From Rhizobium etli_C (GTDB taxonomy: Bacteria > Pseudomonadota > Alphaproteobacteria > Rhizobiales > Rhizobiaceae), in assembly GCF_014198605.1 (NCBI RefSeq), contig NZ_JACIHU010000014.1: DNA of 64,000 nucleotides, one strand, 5' to 3'. The notes under the pieces were generated by a model that was not told the DNA's origin, did no database searches, and saw only the letters and a list, made by a program, of their open reading frames with translations. Each line of letters starts with the position of its first letter. Position 1 is the stretch's first letter. A program made the position numbers and the translations under genes. Of the stretch, positions 26,834 to 35,915 are shown one piece after another.

Positions 26834-26859
26834 GTGATTTCAGAAATTTCTGAAATCAC
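26834..26859. promoter_or_regulatory. 26-bp perfect palindrome, probable operator of the GbsR-type regulator
   Basis: The half-site GTGATTTCAGAAA is followed by its exact complement, a perfect 26-bp palindrome ending 19 bases before the regulator's ATG at 26879. A possible second promoter (TTGTCG at 26806-26811 and TATAGT at 26830-26835, 18-base spacer) overlaps its left edge. Binding there would block that promoter and could hinder the transcript from the FixK-type promoter. Confidence 0.65.
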
Positions 26860-26878
26860 AGACGCAACGGAAACGACC

Positions 26879-27457
26879 ATGAACCTTCCGCCTCTTGTCC
26901 AGTCCTTCGTTCTCCATTTCGGCGAAATGGGTTCCCGCTGGGGAATCAACCGCACGGTCGGCCAGATCTATGCCCTGCTCTTCGTCTCACCTGCGCCGCT
27001 CTGTGCGGAAGAGATCGCCGATTCCCTCGGTATCTCGCGCTCCAACGTCTCGATGAGCCTGCGCGAGTTGCAGGCTTGGAACCTTGTTCTTCTCAAGCAC
27101 AAGCCGGATGATCGCCGCGATTTCTTCACCACGCCGGACGATGTCTGGCAGATATTGCGGACGCTCGCCGAGGAACGAAAGAAGCGCGAGGTCGACCCGA
27201 CGCTGTCGGTTCTGCGCGAGATCCTGATGCAGCGCCCCGCCAGCGAAGCTGAGCGCTATGCGCAGGAGCGCATGGGCGAGATGCACACGCTGATCGAACA
27301 GCTGACGCATTGGTACGAAGATGTAAAACAACTTGAAACAGAAAGGCTCGCGACGCTACTCTCGCTCGGCGCGAAAGTGACAAAGCTCCTGGAGGCCAAG
27401 GACCGGGTCATATCGCTCGGCCGCGGGCGCCGGCCGAATCCTGCGAACAAGAGTTAG
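26879..27457 (+). CDS. GbsR/MarR-type transcriptional regulator
   Basis: ATG 26879 (MNLPPLVQSFVLHFGEMG) is chosen because the upstream extension would read through the palindrome. The 192-residue protein is of the GbsR type: an N-terminal segment FGEMGSRWGINRTVGQIYALL, a winged helix-turn-helix (AEEIADSLGISRSNVSMSLREL) and a wing with KPDDRRDFFTT, then a C-terminal helical part. It lies four bases before cydD and is probably cotranscribed with the whole cyd operon. It likely binds the adjacent palindrome; the signal it senses is unknown. Confidence 0.87.
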   Translation: MNLPPLVQSFVLHFGEMGSRWGINRTVGQIYALLFVSPAPLCAEEIADSLGISRSNVSMSLRELQAWNLVLLKHKPDDRRDFFTTPDDVWQILRTLAEERKKREVDPTLSVLREILMQRPASEAERYAQERMGEMHTLIEQLTHWYEDVKQLETERLATLLSLGAKVTKLLEAKDRVISLGRGRRPNPANKS

Positions 27458-27461
27458 CGCC

Positions 27462-29192
27462 ATGGGCAGTGCTTTCTTCGACGCGACAATAGAACCAGAA
27501 GTGCGGTCACGGGATGACTACGCCGTCTTGCCGGGCGGCGGCGCGGCGAAGGGCCGGCTGCGCAGGGCGGCTATGCTGCAGGCGCTGGCCGCCGCCATCT
27601 GGATCCCGCAGGCCGGGTTGCTGGCTCTCTCCGTCGGCCGCATCGCCGATGGCGGCGGATTGCATGACGTTCTCTGGCCGGCTTTCGGCATCCTCCTCCT
27701 CGGATTGGCGAGAAGCTGTCTCGATGCGGCTGGCGGCCGCCTCGCCTTTCATGCCGCCCGCGCCGAGCTTAGCCGCAAACGCCGGATCGCCGTCTCGGCC
27801 CTTTCCATGTCGTCCCCGGTCGATCGCGGCCGGCCGGCATCCGGCAAAGCTGCAAGCGTTATCGGCGAGCAGGCCGAGCTCATCGTTCCCTATCTCGCCC
27901 GTTTCCAGCCTGCGCGTATGAAGGCCAGCCTCGTGCCGCTCGTCATCCTGGCCTTTATCCTTCCAGTTTCCTGGATCGCCGCACTGGTTCTGCTGTTTGC
28001 CGCGCCGCTGATCCCTGTTTTCATGGCGCTGATCGGCTGGCGTGCCCAGGCTGCCAGCGAAAGACAGCTTGTCGCGACCGGCGGCCTCAACGGTTTCCTG
28101 CTCGATCGCCTGCGTGGGCTGGCGACGATCCGTGCGCTCGGCGCGGTCGATGCAACCGCTCTGCGGCTGCGGGATGAAGCGGAGTCGCTGCGTAAGCGTA
28201 CCATGGCGGTGCTGAAAATCGCCCTTCTATCCTCGGCCGTGCTTGAACTCTTCGCAGCACTCGGCGTGGCGATGATCGCCGTCTATGTCGGTTTCAGACT
28301 GCTCGGCGAAATCCGCTTCGGCACCTGGTCAGGCCGGCTCGACCTGACTGAGGGCTTGTTCATCCTGCTGCTTGCGCCTGCTTTCTTCGAGCCGCTGCGC
28401 GAACTCTCTGCCGTCTGGCATGACCGGGCGGCGGGCGAAGCGGCGCTGAAAGCGTTGGATTCCCTTGCCGCCGGCGGCCTGTCCATTCAGGGGTCGAGCC
28501 AGGCGATGGTCTCTGCAGGCGAAGCGGCGCCCGCCATCCGCCTTGAAAATCTCACCTTTCGCTATGGCACCGGCGAACTGCTGATCCTCGACGGTTTCAA
28601 CCTCGCGATCGCCGCCGGCGAACATCTGGCGCTGCTCGGCGCCAGCGGTTCCGGCAAGTCGACGCTTCTTTCGCTCATTGCAGGACTGGCGCCCTGCACC
28701 GGCGGGCGCATCGTCATCGGCGGCGTCGAGCTTGGGGATGAGACGGCGGCTGCTCTGCGCGGCGGCATGGCCTGGATCGGCCAGAAGCCGCATATCTTCG
28801 CCGGCACCATCACCGGGAATATATTGCTTGGCAGACCCGGCATCACGCGCAGTGAGGTGGCGAATGCGCTTGATGCAGCGAGACTTGGGAAGGTGGCCGA
28901 TGCCTATGGCAACCAGCCGCTCGGCGAAGCCGGGATCGGGCTTTCTGGCGGCGAGGCGCTGCGGCTTGCGATCGCGCGGGCGGCTTGCAATCCGCATCTC
29001 AAGATCATCCTGGCCGACGAGCCGACTGCGCATCTCGATGCTGCGACCGCCGCCGAGGTGACGGAAAGTCTGCTTTCGCTTTCCAAGGGGCGCACATTGA
29101 TCGTCGCGACCCACGACCCGCTGCTCGCCGCACGCATGCATCGCTGCAGGCGCATCGACGCCGATCTCATCATCAGGGAGGCAGCCGAATGA
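27462..29192 (+). CDS. cydD: Thiol reductant ABC exporter subunit CydD
   Basis: This 576-residue half-transporter has an N-terminal six-helix membrane domain and a C-terminal ATPase with Walker A GASGSGKST near 393, signature LSGGE near 494 and Walker B ILADEPTAHLD. CydDC exports cysteine and glutathione to the periplasm and is needed for assembly of cytochrome bd, which fits the cydAB genes downstream. It starts four bases after the regulator, and its end overlaps the cydC start by four bases. Confidence 0.92.
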   Translation: MGSAFFDATIEPEVRSRDDYAVLPGGGAAKGRLRRAAMLQALAAAIWIPQAGLLALSVGRIADGGGLHDVLWPAFGILLLGLARSCLDAAGGRLAFHAARAELSRKRRIAVSALSMSSPVDRGRPASGKAASVIGEQAELIVPYLARFQPARMKASLVPLVILAFILPVSWIAALVLLFAAPLIPVFMALIGWRAQAASERQLVATGGLNGFLLDRLRGLATIRALGAVDATALRLRDEAESLRKRTMAVLKIALLSSAVLELFAALGVAMIAVYVGFRLLGEIRFGTWSGRLDLTEGLFILLLAPAFFEPLRELSAVWHDRAAGEAALKALDSLAAGGLSIQGSSQAMVSAGEAAPAIRLENLTFRYGTGELLILDGFNLAIAAGEHLALLGASGSGKSTLLSLIAGLAPCTGGRIVIGGVELGDETAAALRGGMAWIGQKPHIFAGTITGNILLGRPGITRSEVANALDAARLGKVADAYGNQPLGEAGIGLSGGEALRLAIARAACNPHLKIILADEPTAHLDAATAAEVTESLLSLSKGRTLIVATHDPLLAARMHRCRRIDADLIIREAAE

Positions 29193-30880
29193 GCACATTT
29201 GTTGCAGACCTCAAGCCTATCCTGCGGCTGTTCCTCGCCGAGCGCCGGCGAGCACTGCTGCTCGGCGCGGTGCTTTCGGCAGCGACGGTGACGGCGGGTA
29301 TTGCGCTGCTCGGCCTGTCCGGCTGGTTCATCACCGCCACGGCGCTCGCCGGTCTTTCGGCGGCCGTCGCGATGACCTTCGACGTCTTTGCGCCGGCGGC
29401 CGGCATCCGCCTGCTTGCCATCGTCCGCACCGCGGCGCGTTACGGTGAAAGGCTTGCGACGCATGACGCAACGCTTGGAGTGCTGGCTGCCCTGCGCGAG
29501 AAACTGTTTCGCGGTTTTGCCGAACCGGGTGCGGCGCGTGCCCTGCTCTATCGTCCCGCACGGCTGCTGTTCCGGCTGACGGCCGACATCGATGCGCTCG
29601 ACTCGCTTTATCTCCGTATTCTCGTGCCGGCCGTCGTGGCGATCGGTGCGGCATTGGCCGCAAGCGGTGTGCTCGGCCTGATGCATCCTGTGTTCGGTCT
29701 GTGTTTTGGCCTCTTTCTGGCCAGCGCCGGCCTGGGCCTGCCTTTGATCGCCGGCCGCATAGCGCGCAAACATGCCCGCGGGCGCGCCCATGGCATCGAG
29801 GCGCTGCGGTCGCGGACGATCGATCTCGTCGCCGGCCAGACCGACCTGCTGATGGCCGGCCGCCTCGATGGGCAGAGAAGCGCGATCATCGCCGCTGATG
29901 GCTATGCCGCCCGTGCCGACGATCGGCTGAACCGCGTCGAAACCGGCCTGACATTCGGCTTCGGTCTCGTCTCCACCCTGCTGCTGACCGCATCGCTGCT
30001 CGCCGTCGCCGCTTTGGCGGAGACGAAGGCAATCACCGCGCCTGTCGCAGCCCTCGGCCTGCTCATTGCCTTCGCGGCGGTCGAGCCCTTCGCGGCGCTG
30101 CGGCGCGGCGCCTTGGAACTCGGCCGGACGCTGCTGGCGGCGAGACGTATCTCGCCAAGGCTTGCTGTCGCGGCGGTAACCGAACCATTGGCGCTGCCGA
30201 TGCCGGGATATGCCTTTTCACTGGCTGGTGCGTCCGCCTTCCATGAAAATTCCGTGGTGCCTGCGCTTGAGAGCATCGACCTCGCGCTTCGGCAGGGCGA
30301 ACGGCTGGCAGTCATCGGCGCCAGCGGCGCCGGCAAGTCGAGCCTGCTTGCTCTGCTTTCCGGCGAGCTGCCGGCGAGGTCGGGAAGCGTCGCCGCAGTG
30401 ACGGCGACCCCGCTGACGCAGCGGACGGAACTCTTCGAGGATAGTCTGCGCGGCAATCTGCTGCTGGCGAATCCTGATGCGAGCGAGGCCCGTCTCCGTG
30501 ACGTGCTTGCCGCCGCCGGTCTGCTTGCCGATGTCGACGCCATGCCGCGGGGGATCGACACACGGCTCGGCGAAGGCGGGCTCGGCCTTTCCGGCGGCCA
30601 GTCGCGCCGGCTGGCGCTTGCCCGGCTCTTCCTGCGCGACACGCCGCTCTGGCTGCTCGACGAACCGACCGAGAGCCTCGACGGCGCCACCGCCCGCGAC
30701 GTGCTTCAGCGCCTGTCGGCGATGGCAGCCGGCCGTTCGCTTGTTATCGCGACCCATATCCGCCGCGAGGCTGCGATCGCCGACCGCATCGCCGTCATTG
30801 AAGGCGGCCGCATCTCAGAAATTTCGCGCTGTGGAGAAGCGGCGTTCGAAAAGGCGCTCGACCGGCTTCGGCCGGATTGA
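29189..30880 (+). CDS. cydC: Thiol reductant ABC exporter subunit CydC
   Basis: The ATG at 29189 overlaps the cydD stop, giving 563 residues. The membrane domain begins with an RLFLAERRRALLLGAVLS stretch and is followed by an ATPase with Walker A GASGAGKSS near 377, signature LSGGQSRR near 467, and Walker B LLDEPTESLD. It forms the heterodimer with CydD. The serine instead of threonine at the end of Walker A is common in one half of such heterodimers. The cydA start follows after about 78 bases. Confidence 0.92.
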   Translation: MSTFVADLKPILRLFLAERRRALLLGAVLSAATVTAGIALLGLSGWFITATALAGLSAAVAMTFDVFAPAAGIRLLAIVRTAARYGERLATHDATLGVLAALREKLFRGFAEPGAARALLYRPARLLFRLTADIDALDSLYLRILVPAVVAIGAALAASGVLGLMHPVFGLCFGLFLASAGLGLPLIAGRIARKHARGRAHGIEALRSRTIDLVAGQTDLLMAGRLDGQRSAIIAADGYAARADDRLNRVETGLTFGFGLVSTLLLTASLLAVAALAETKAITAPVAALGLLIAFAAVEPFAALRRGALELGRTLLAARRISPRLAVAAVTEPLALPMPGYAFSLAGASAFHENSVVPALESIDLALRQGERLAVIGASGAGKSSLLALLSGELPARSGSVAAVTATPLTQRTELFEDSLRGNLLLANPDASEARLRDVLAAAGLLADVDAMPRGIDTRLGEGGLGLSGGQSRRLALARLFLRDTPLWLLDEPTESLDGATARDVLQRLSAMAAGRSLVIATHIRREAAIADRIAVIEGGRISEISRCGEAAFEKALDRLRPD

Positions 30881-30957
30881 GTGAGATCGCATGCCCTCAA
30901 GCGCCGGCCGGCGCTTGGGAACGCTCCGTACCCCGTGGGACCGTGGGAGAAAGACAA

Positions 30958-32538
30958 ATGGAACTAGACATCGTCGCGCTATCGCGCTTCCAATTCGCGC
31001 TGACGGGGCTTTACCACTTCCTGTTCGTGCCATTGACGCTCGGCCTTTCCGTGCTCCTGGCGATCATGGAAACCGTCTATGTCATGACCGGCCGCCAGAT
31101 CTGGCGGCAGATGACGAAATTCTGGGGCACGCTGTTCGGCATCAATTTCGTGCTCGGCGTTGCCACCGGCATCGTCATGGAATTCCAGTTCGGCATGAAC
31201 TGGAGCTATTACAGCTATTATGTCGGCGACATCTTCGGCGCGCCGCTGGCGATCGAAGGCCTGATGGCCTTCTTCCTCGAGGCGACCTTTGTCGGTCTGT
31301 TCTTCTTCGGCTGGGACAAGCTGTCGAAGGTCGGCCATCTCGTCGCCACGTGGGCGGTGGCGCTCGGTTCGAACTTCTCCGCGCTCTGGATCCTCATCGC
31401 CAATGGCTGGATGCAAAACCCGGTCGGATCGGCCCTCAATCCGCAGACGATGCGCATGGAGATCACGAGCTTCTTCGACGTCGTGTTCAATCCGGTCGCC
31501 CAGGCGAAATTCGTCCATACGGTATCGGCCGGTTATGTCTGCGCCTCGATCTTCGTTCTCGGCGTCTCGGCCTGGTATGTGCTGAAGGGCCGGCATATCG
31601 AGCTTGCCAAACGTTCGATGACGGTCGCCGCCTCCTTCGGCTTGGCCTCGGCACTCTCCGTCGTCGTGCTCGGCGACGAGAGCGGTTATCTCGCGACCGA
31701 GAACCAGAAGATGAAGCTCGCCGCGATCGAGGGCATGTGGAAGACGGAGCCGGCCCCGGCCGCCTTCACCGCCTTCGGCTTCCCGGACCAGGAGGCGCGC
31801 GAGACGCATTTCGCCGTTCATATCCCTTGGGTCATGGGGCTGATCGGCACACGGTCGCTGACGACCGAAATACCCGGCATCGACAAGCTCGAACAGCAGG
31901 CCGAGGTCCGCATCCGCGACGGCATCAAGGCCTATGACGCGCTGATGCAGATCCGTGCCGCGCCGGTGCAGGATCAGGTTGCCCAGGAAGTGCGCAGCTC
32001 CTTCGAGGATCTCGGCCATGATCTCGGCTACGCCCTTCTGCTGAAGCGCTACGTCGACGACCCGCGCCAGGCGACCGACGCGCAGATCGCTCAGGCGGCG
32101 CGCGACACCATCCCGCATGTACCGACGCTTTTCTGGTCCTTCCGCATCATGGTCGGCCTCGGCATCTTCTTCATCCTGCTGACCGCCACGTTCTTCTGGC
32201 TGTCGGCGCGCCGCCATCTCGACAAATACCCGCTGCTTCTCAGGATTGCCGTGCTGGCGATCCCCCTGCCCTGGGTCGCCATCGAGCTTGGTTGGGTCGT
32301 CGCCGAATTCGGCCGCCAGCCCTGGGTGATCGAAGGCGTCCTGCCGACGGCGGCCGCCGTCTCCAGCCTCGGCGCCGGCACCGTGCTTTTGACCATCATC
32401 GGTTTTGCCGCCCTCTACACAGTGCTGATCGTCATCGAGATGAGCCTGATGATCAAGGCGATCAGGCAAGGGCCGGAACCGGATGACGAGCCGGAAGCGG
32501 TGCTGATATCCGAAACCCTCATCCCGGCTGCGGAGTGA
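30958..32538 (+). CDS. cydA: Cytochrome bd ubiquinol oxidase subunit I
   Basis: ATG 30958 follows a GGGAG ribosome site, giving 526 residues. Heme ligands can be read: H20 (YHFLFVP) and H187 (KFVHTVSAG) and M398 (FRIMVGLG), matching E. coli H19, H186 and M393. The GRQPW motif is at 452-456. The region after KLAAIEGMWKTEPAPAAFT follows the long Q-loop form known from E. coli, not the short CIO-type loop. The enzyme oxidises quinol and reduces oxygen at very low oxygen levels in the inner membrane. The start of cydB follows at once. Confidence 0.96.
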   Translation: MELDIVALSRFQFALTGLYHFLFVPLTLGLSVLLAIMETVYVMTGRQIWRQMTKFWGTLFGINFVLGVATGIVMEFQFGMNWSYYSYYVGDIFGAPLAIEGLMAFFLEATFVGLFFFGWDKLSKVGHLVATWAVALGSNFSALWILIANGWMQNPVGSALNPQTMRMEITSFFDVVFNPVAQAKFVHTVSAGYVCASIFVLGVSAWYVLKGRHIELAKRSMTVAASFGLASALSVVVLGDESGYLATENQKMKLAAIEGMWKTEPAPAAFTAFGFPDQEARETHFAVHIPWVMGLIGTRSLTTEIPGIDKLEQQAEVRIRDGIKAYDALMQIRAAPVQDQVAQEVRSSFEDLGHDLGYALLLKRYVDDPRQATDAQIAQAARDTIPHVPTLFWSFRIMVGLGIFFILLTATFFWLSARRHLDKYPLLLRIAVLAIPLPWVAIELGWVVAEFGRQPWVIEGVLPTAAAVSSLGAGTVLLTIIGFAALYTVLIVIEMSLMIKAIRQGPEPDDEPEAVLISETLIPAAE

Positions 32539-32543
32539 CTGCC

Positions 32544-33698
32544 ATGATCCTTCACGAACTCCTCGATTATGAAACCCTGCGTCTCATCTGGTGGCTGTTG
32601 CTCGGCGTGGTGCTGATCGCCTTTGCGACGACGGGCGGATTCGATCTCGGCGTCGGCACGCTTCTGCCTTTCGTCGCCAGGACCGATACGGAACGGCGCG
32701 TGGTGATCAACACGATCGGCGCCACCTGGGAAGGCAACCAGGTCTGGCTGATCCTCGGCGGCGGCGCCATCTTCGCCGCCTGGCCGCCGCTTTACGCAGT
32801 CTCCTTCTCGGGCTTCTACCTGGCGATGTTTGCGATTCTCTTCGCGCTCATCCTGCGCCCGGTCGGCTTCAAATATCGCTCGAAGCGCGACAGCGCTCGC
32901 TGGCGCAACGGCTGGGACTGGGCGCTGTTTATCGGCGGCTTCGTGCCGTCGCTGATCTTCGGCGTTGCCGTCGGCAACGTGCTGCAGGGCGTGCCGTTCC
33001 GCTTTGCCGACGACATGCGGATCTTCTACGAAGGCTCGTTCTTCGCTCTGCTCAACCCCTTTGCGCTGCTGTGCGGCCTGCTTTCCCTCGCCATGCTGAC
33101 GATGCACGGTGCGGCCTGGCTGGTGCTGAAGGCGAGCGGCCCGGTTGCGGAGCGGGCCAGACGCTATGGCAGCATCGCCGCCCTTGCTACCATCGTGCTG
33201 TTTGCCCTCGGCGGCCTCTTCCTGTGGATCGGCGTCGGCGGCTACCGCATCACCAGCGATATCAGCCCGATCGGGCCTTCCAATCCGCTGCTGAAGACGG
33301 TGGTGATCGAAAAGAGCGCCTGGCTTGCCAACTACGCCGCCCATTCCTGGATGATCGCCGCACCGGTCCTCGGCTTCGCCGGCGCGGTCCTGGCCTTTAT
33401 CGCCATGCGGGCTAGGCGCGAGGTGATGACGCTGCTCTTCAGCACGGTCGCGATCCTGGGTATCATCTCGACGGTCGGTCTCTCGATGTTCCCGTTCATC
33501 CTGCCCTCCTCGCTCGATCCGCGATCGAGCCTGACGGTCTGGGACGCATCCTCCAGCCATATGACGCTGTTCATCATGCTGGTGGTGTCGGCGATATTCC
33601 TGCCGATCATCTGTGCCTACACGGCCTGGGTCTACAAGGTTTTGTGGGGCAAGGTCGAAGAGAAATCCGTCACCGACAAAAACAGCCACGCCTACTGA
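32544..33698 (+). CDS. cydB: Cytochrome bd ubiquinol oxidase subunit II
   Basis: The 384-residue membrane protein starts at ATG 32544, preceded by CGGAG. A GTG at 32535 in frame overlaps the cydA stop but lacks a ribosome site of its own. Typical CydB features are the N-terminal LRLIWWLLLGVVLIAFATTGGFDLGVG, the GNQVWLILGGGAIFAAWP segment with its invariant tryptophan region, and the late WDASSSHMTLFIML stretch. It forms the oxidase dimer with CydA. CydX follows 13 bases later. Confidence 0.95.
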   Translation: MILHELLDYETLRLIWWLLLGVVLIAFATTGGFDLGVGTLLPFVARTDTERRVVINTIGATWEGNQVWLILGGGAIFAAWPPLYAVSFSGFYLAMFAILFALILRPVGFKYRSKRDSARWRNGWDWALFIGGFVPSLIFGVAVGNVLQGVPFRFADDMRIFYEGSFFALLNPFALLCGLLSLAMLTMHGAAWLVLKASGPVAERARRYGSIAALATIVLFALGGLFLWIGVGGYRITSDISPIGPSNPLLKTVVIEKSAWLANYAAHSWMIAAPVLGFAGAVLAFIAMRARREVMTLLFSTVAILGIISTVGLSMFPFILPSSLDPRSSLTVWDASSSHMTLFIMLVVSAIFLPIICAYTAWVYKVLWGKVEEKSVTDKNSHAY

Positions 33699-33711
33699 GG
33701 GAGACGAAACG

Positions 33712-33834
33712 ATGTGGTATTTCGCATGGATCCTCGGCCTGCCCCTGGCCGCCGCTTTCGCCGTCCTCAACGCCATGTGGTACGAGTTGATGGACGACGC
33801 GGCCAGAAAGAAGGCGTCCGAAACGCGCAAGTAG
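33712..33834 (+). CDS. cydX: Cytochrome bd-I oxidase small subunit CydX
   Basis: This 40-residue protein begins MWYFAWILGLPLAAAFAVL, almost identical to the N-terminus of E. coli CydX (MWYFAWILG), and has a single membrane helix and a charged C-terminal tail (DDAARKKASETRK). CydX stabilises the hemes of the CydAB complex. A GAGGGAG ribosome site precedes the ATG. Genes this short are often missed, but position and sequence leave little doubt. Confidence 0.92.
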   Translation: MWYFAWILGLPLAAAFAVLNAMWYELMDDAARKKASETRK

Positions 33835-33843
33835 TTGTGAAGA

Positions 33844-33868
33844 GGGCGCGGCTTCGAACCGCGCCCTT
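33844..33868. terminator. Terminator at the end of the cyd operon
   Basis: GGGCGCGG pairs with CCGCGCCC around a short TTCGAA-type loop and is followed by TTTTGTT on the plus strand. It lies ten bases after cydX and just before the convergent stop at 33877, so it may stop transcription from both sides. Confidence 0.85.
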
Positions 33869-33876
33869 TTGTTCGA

Positions 33877-35880
33877 TCAGCCTTCCAGCCATTTCACCTG
33901 ATCGGGCGTCAGCGTGATGTCCAGCGCCGAAAGGCTGTCTTCCAGTTCGGCGACGGTGCGCGGCCCGATCAGCGGGATGACCGGGAAGGGCTGCGCGATG
34001 ACATAGGCGAGCGCGATATGGATCGGATTGCGACCGAGCTTGTTGGCGAGTTCGATGGCGCGGTCGCGGCGTCCGAAATTGCGCTCGGAATACCAGACGC
34101 GCACGATTTCCTCGTCGTCGCGCTTGTCGCGACCGGCGCGGTCGGTAAAGAAGCCGCGGCCTTGGCTCGACCAGGCAAAGTTCGGGATCTGCTTCTCGTT
34201 CAGCCATTTCTTCCAATCGTCATCGGAAGCGGCGACGCAGCCGGCCCAGATCGGATCGAGCATCTCGGCAAGCGAGAAGTTGTTGGAGAGGGCCGCAGGT
34301 GCGGCCTTGCCGGTCTTTTCGGCATAGGCGATCGCCTCATCGAAACGCGCCCGCGTCCAGTTCGATCCGCCGAAGATGCCGCGGATGCGCCCGCGCTTGA
34401 CCTCGGCGTCCATGGCATCGACGAACTCGCCAACCGGCACGTCGGTATTGTCGCGATGCATGAAATAGATGTCGACATAGTCGGTCTTCAGCCGGGCGAG
34501 CGACTGGTCGAGCTGCTTAGCGATCATATCGGGATAGCAGAGCGGCGAATGGGCGCCCTTGCCGATCAGCACGATCTCATCGCGCGGCACCTTGCGGCTC
34601 GTGTGCCAGTCGCCGAAGATCGCCTCCGTCTTGCCGGCGCCATAGACAAAGGCCGTATCGAAGGCATTGCCGCCGGCCTCGTAGAAGGCGTCGAGCGTCA
34701 GCGAGGCGGCGGCGAAATTCGGGAAGAATTCGAAGCCGAGTGTCACGACCGAGGCCGGCTTGGAAATGCCGGGAATCTGCCGCTGCGGAATGCTGTTGCC
34801 GCGCGTCACCGCGCCGCCGGCAATGTTGGCTGTACGCTTTGCCGCCTTCTCGACGCCGTATTCGAGACCGACCGAGGCGCGCCACTGGTCGAGCACGCGC
34901 AGGTTTCCGATCGAATCCGCCCAGCTCATGCCGGGGGTGCTGAACTCGGTCTTGCCGGCGCGGATGGCATCGCCCGCCGCATCGGCCTCGAAGGAATAGA
35001 GCCAGCGATCTTCCTTGATCTCGACGGTTTCCTGCTTGCCGCCCTTGAAGATCTCGATCTTGCCGACGCCGCCCTTGTGGCCCGAGGCGAACCAGAAGTC
35101 GGCGACTTCGACCCGGCCCTCGGAGCCGATGATGCGCAGCACGTTGTCCTGCTGTGCCATGATCGAGCAGGAGACTTCGGCGATGATCTCGTTCGGGAAT
35201 TTGAGCACGGCCGACGCCCATTCATCGACGCCGCTTTCTCCGAGATGGGCGACACCAGAAACCTTTTCCGGTTCGAGGAAGGCTTTGCCTTCCGCAGCGC
35301 CGGCGATCAGCCGCGCCATCGAGACCGGATAGCCGCCGACATCGAGAATGCCGCCGCCGGCAGTATCGTTGGCGAACAGCCGGTGTTCCGGCCTGTAGCT
35401 GCCCATATTGAAGCCGAAGCTCGAGCGGATGATGCGCAGCGTGCCGATGACGCCGCTCTTGATGAGTTCGACCAGCTTCTCCGTCTGCGGATGCACGCGG
35501 TACATGAAGGCCTCGCCGGCAAAGACGCCGGCCTTCTTCGCTTCGTAGTAGACGGCTTCGGCATCATAGGCCGAAAGTGCGATCGGCTTTTCCACCAGGA
35601 TGTGCTTGCCGGCGCGGGCGGCCTTGATCGCCCATTCGGCATGGCCGGTATGGGGCACGGAAATATAGACCGCATCAACCTCGGGGTCGGAAAGCAACGC
35701 CTCGTAACCGTTGACGATGCGGGCGCCGGGGAAAGCTTCGGCAAGTCCAGGCTTGGAAGGATTGCGGGTGGCGATTGCCACCAGTTTGCCGGTACGCGAA
35801 TGGGCGACGCCGTCTGCAAAGGTGCGAGCGATGGTGCCGGGGCCGATGATGCCCCAGCGGATCGGTTGATCGGAAGTCAT
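33877..35880 (-). CDS. Gfo/Idh/MocA oxidoreductase fused to an aldo/keto reductase
   Basis: A single 667-residue frame joins two NAD(P)-dependent enzymes. Residues 1 to about 335 are a Gfo/Idh/MocA dehydrogenase (Rossmann GIIGPGTIA, catalytic EKP at 97-99). Residues about 350-667 are an aldo/keto reductase with all four tetrad positions visible: D408, Y413, K441 and H475. Such a pair could oxidise a sugar at one site and reduce a carbonyl at the other, recycling cofactor. It is the last gene of the importer operon starting at 40063 and lies 35 bases after the ATPase. The frame is continuous with no sign of sequencing error. Confidence 0.9.
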   Translation of the reverse strand: MTSDQPIRWGIIGPGTIARTFADGVAHSRTGKLVAIATRNPSKPGLAEAFPGARIVNGYEALLSDPEVDAVYISVPHTGHAEWAIKAARAGKHILVEKPIALSAYDAEAVYYEAKKAGVFAGEAFMYRVHPQTEKLVELIKSGVIGTLRIIRSSFGFNMGSYRPEHRLFANDTAGGGILDVGGYPVSMARLIAGAAEGKAFLEPEKVSGVAHLGESGVDEWASAVLKFPNEIIAEVSCSIMAQQDNVLRIIGSEGRVEVADFWFASGHKGGVGKIEIFKGGKQETVEIKEDRWLYSFEADAAGDAIRAGKTEFSTPGMSWADSIGNLRVLDQWRASVGLEYGVEKAAKRTANIAGGAVTRGNSIPQRQIPGISKPASVVTLGFEFFPNFAAASLTLDAFYEAGGNAFDTAFVYGAGKTEAIFGDWHTSRKVPRDEIVLIGKGAHSPLCYPDMIAKQLDQSLARLKTDYVDIYFMHRDNTDVPVGEFVDAMDAEVKRGRIRGIFGGSNWTRARFDEAIAYAEKTGKAAPAALSNNFSLAEMLDPIWAGCVAASDDDWKKWLNEKQIPNFAWSSQGRGFFTDRAGRDKRDDEEIVRVWYSERNFGRRDRAIELANKLGRNPIHIALAYVIAQPFPVIPLIGPRTVAELEDSLSALDITLTPDQVKWLEG

Positions 35881-35915
35881 GAAAACCTCTTTCGTCTTTC
35901 TGCCTTGGGAGGGGT

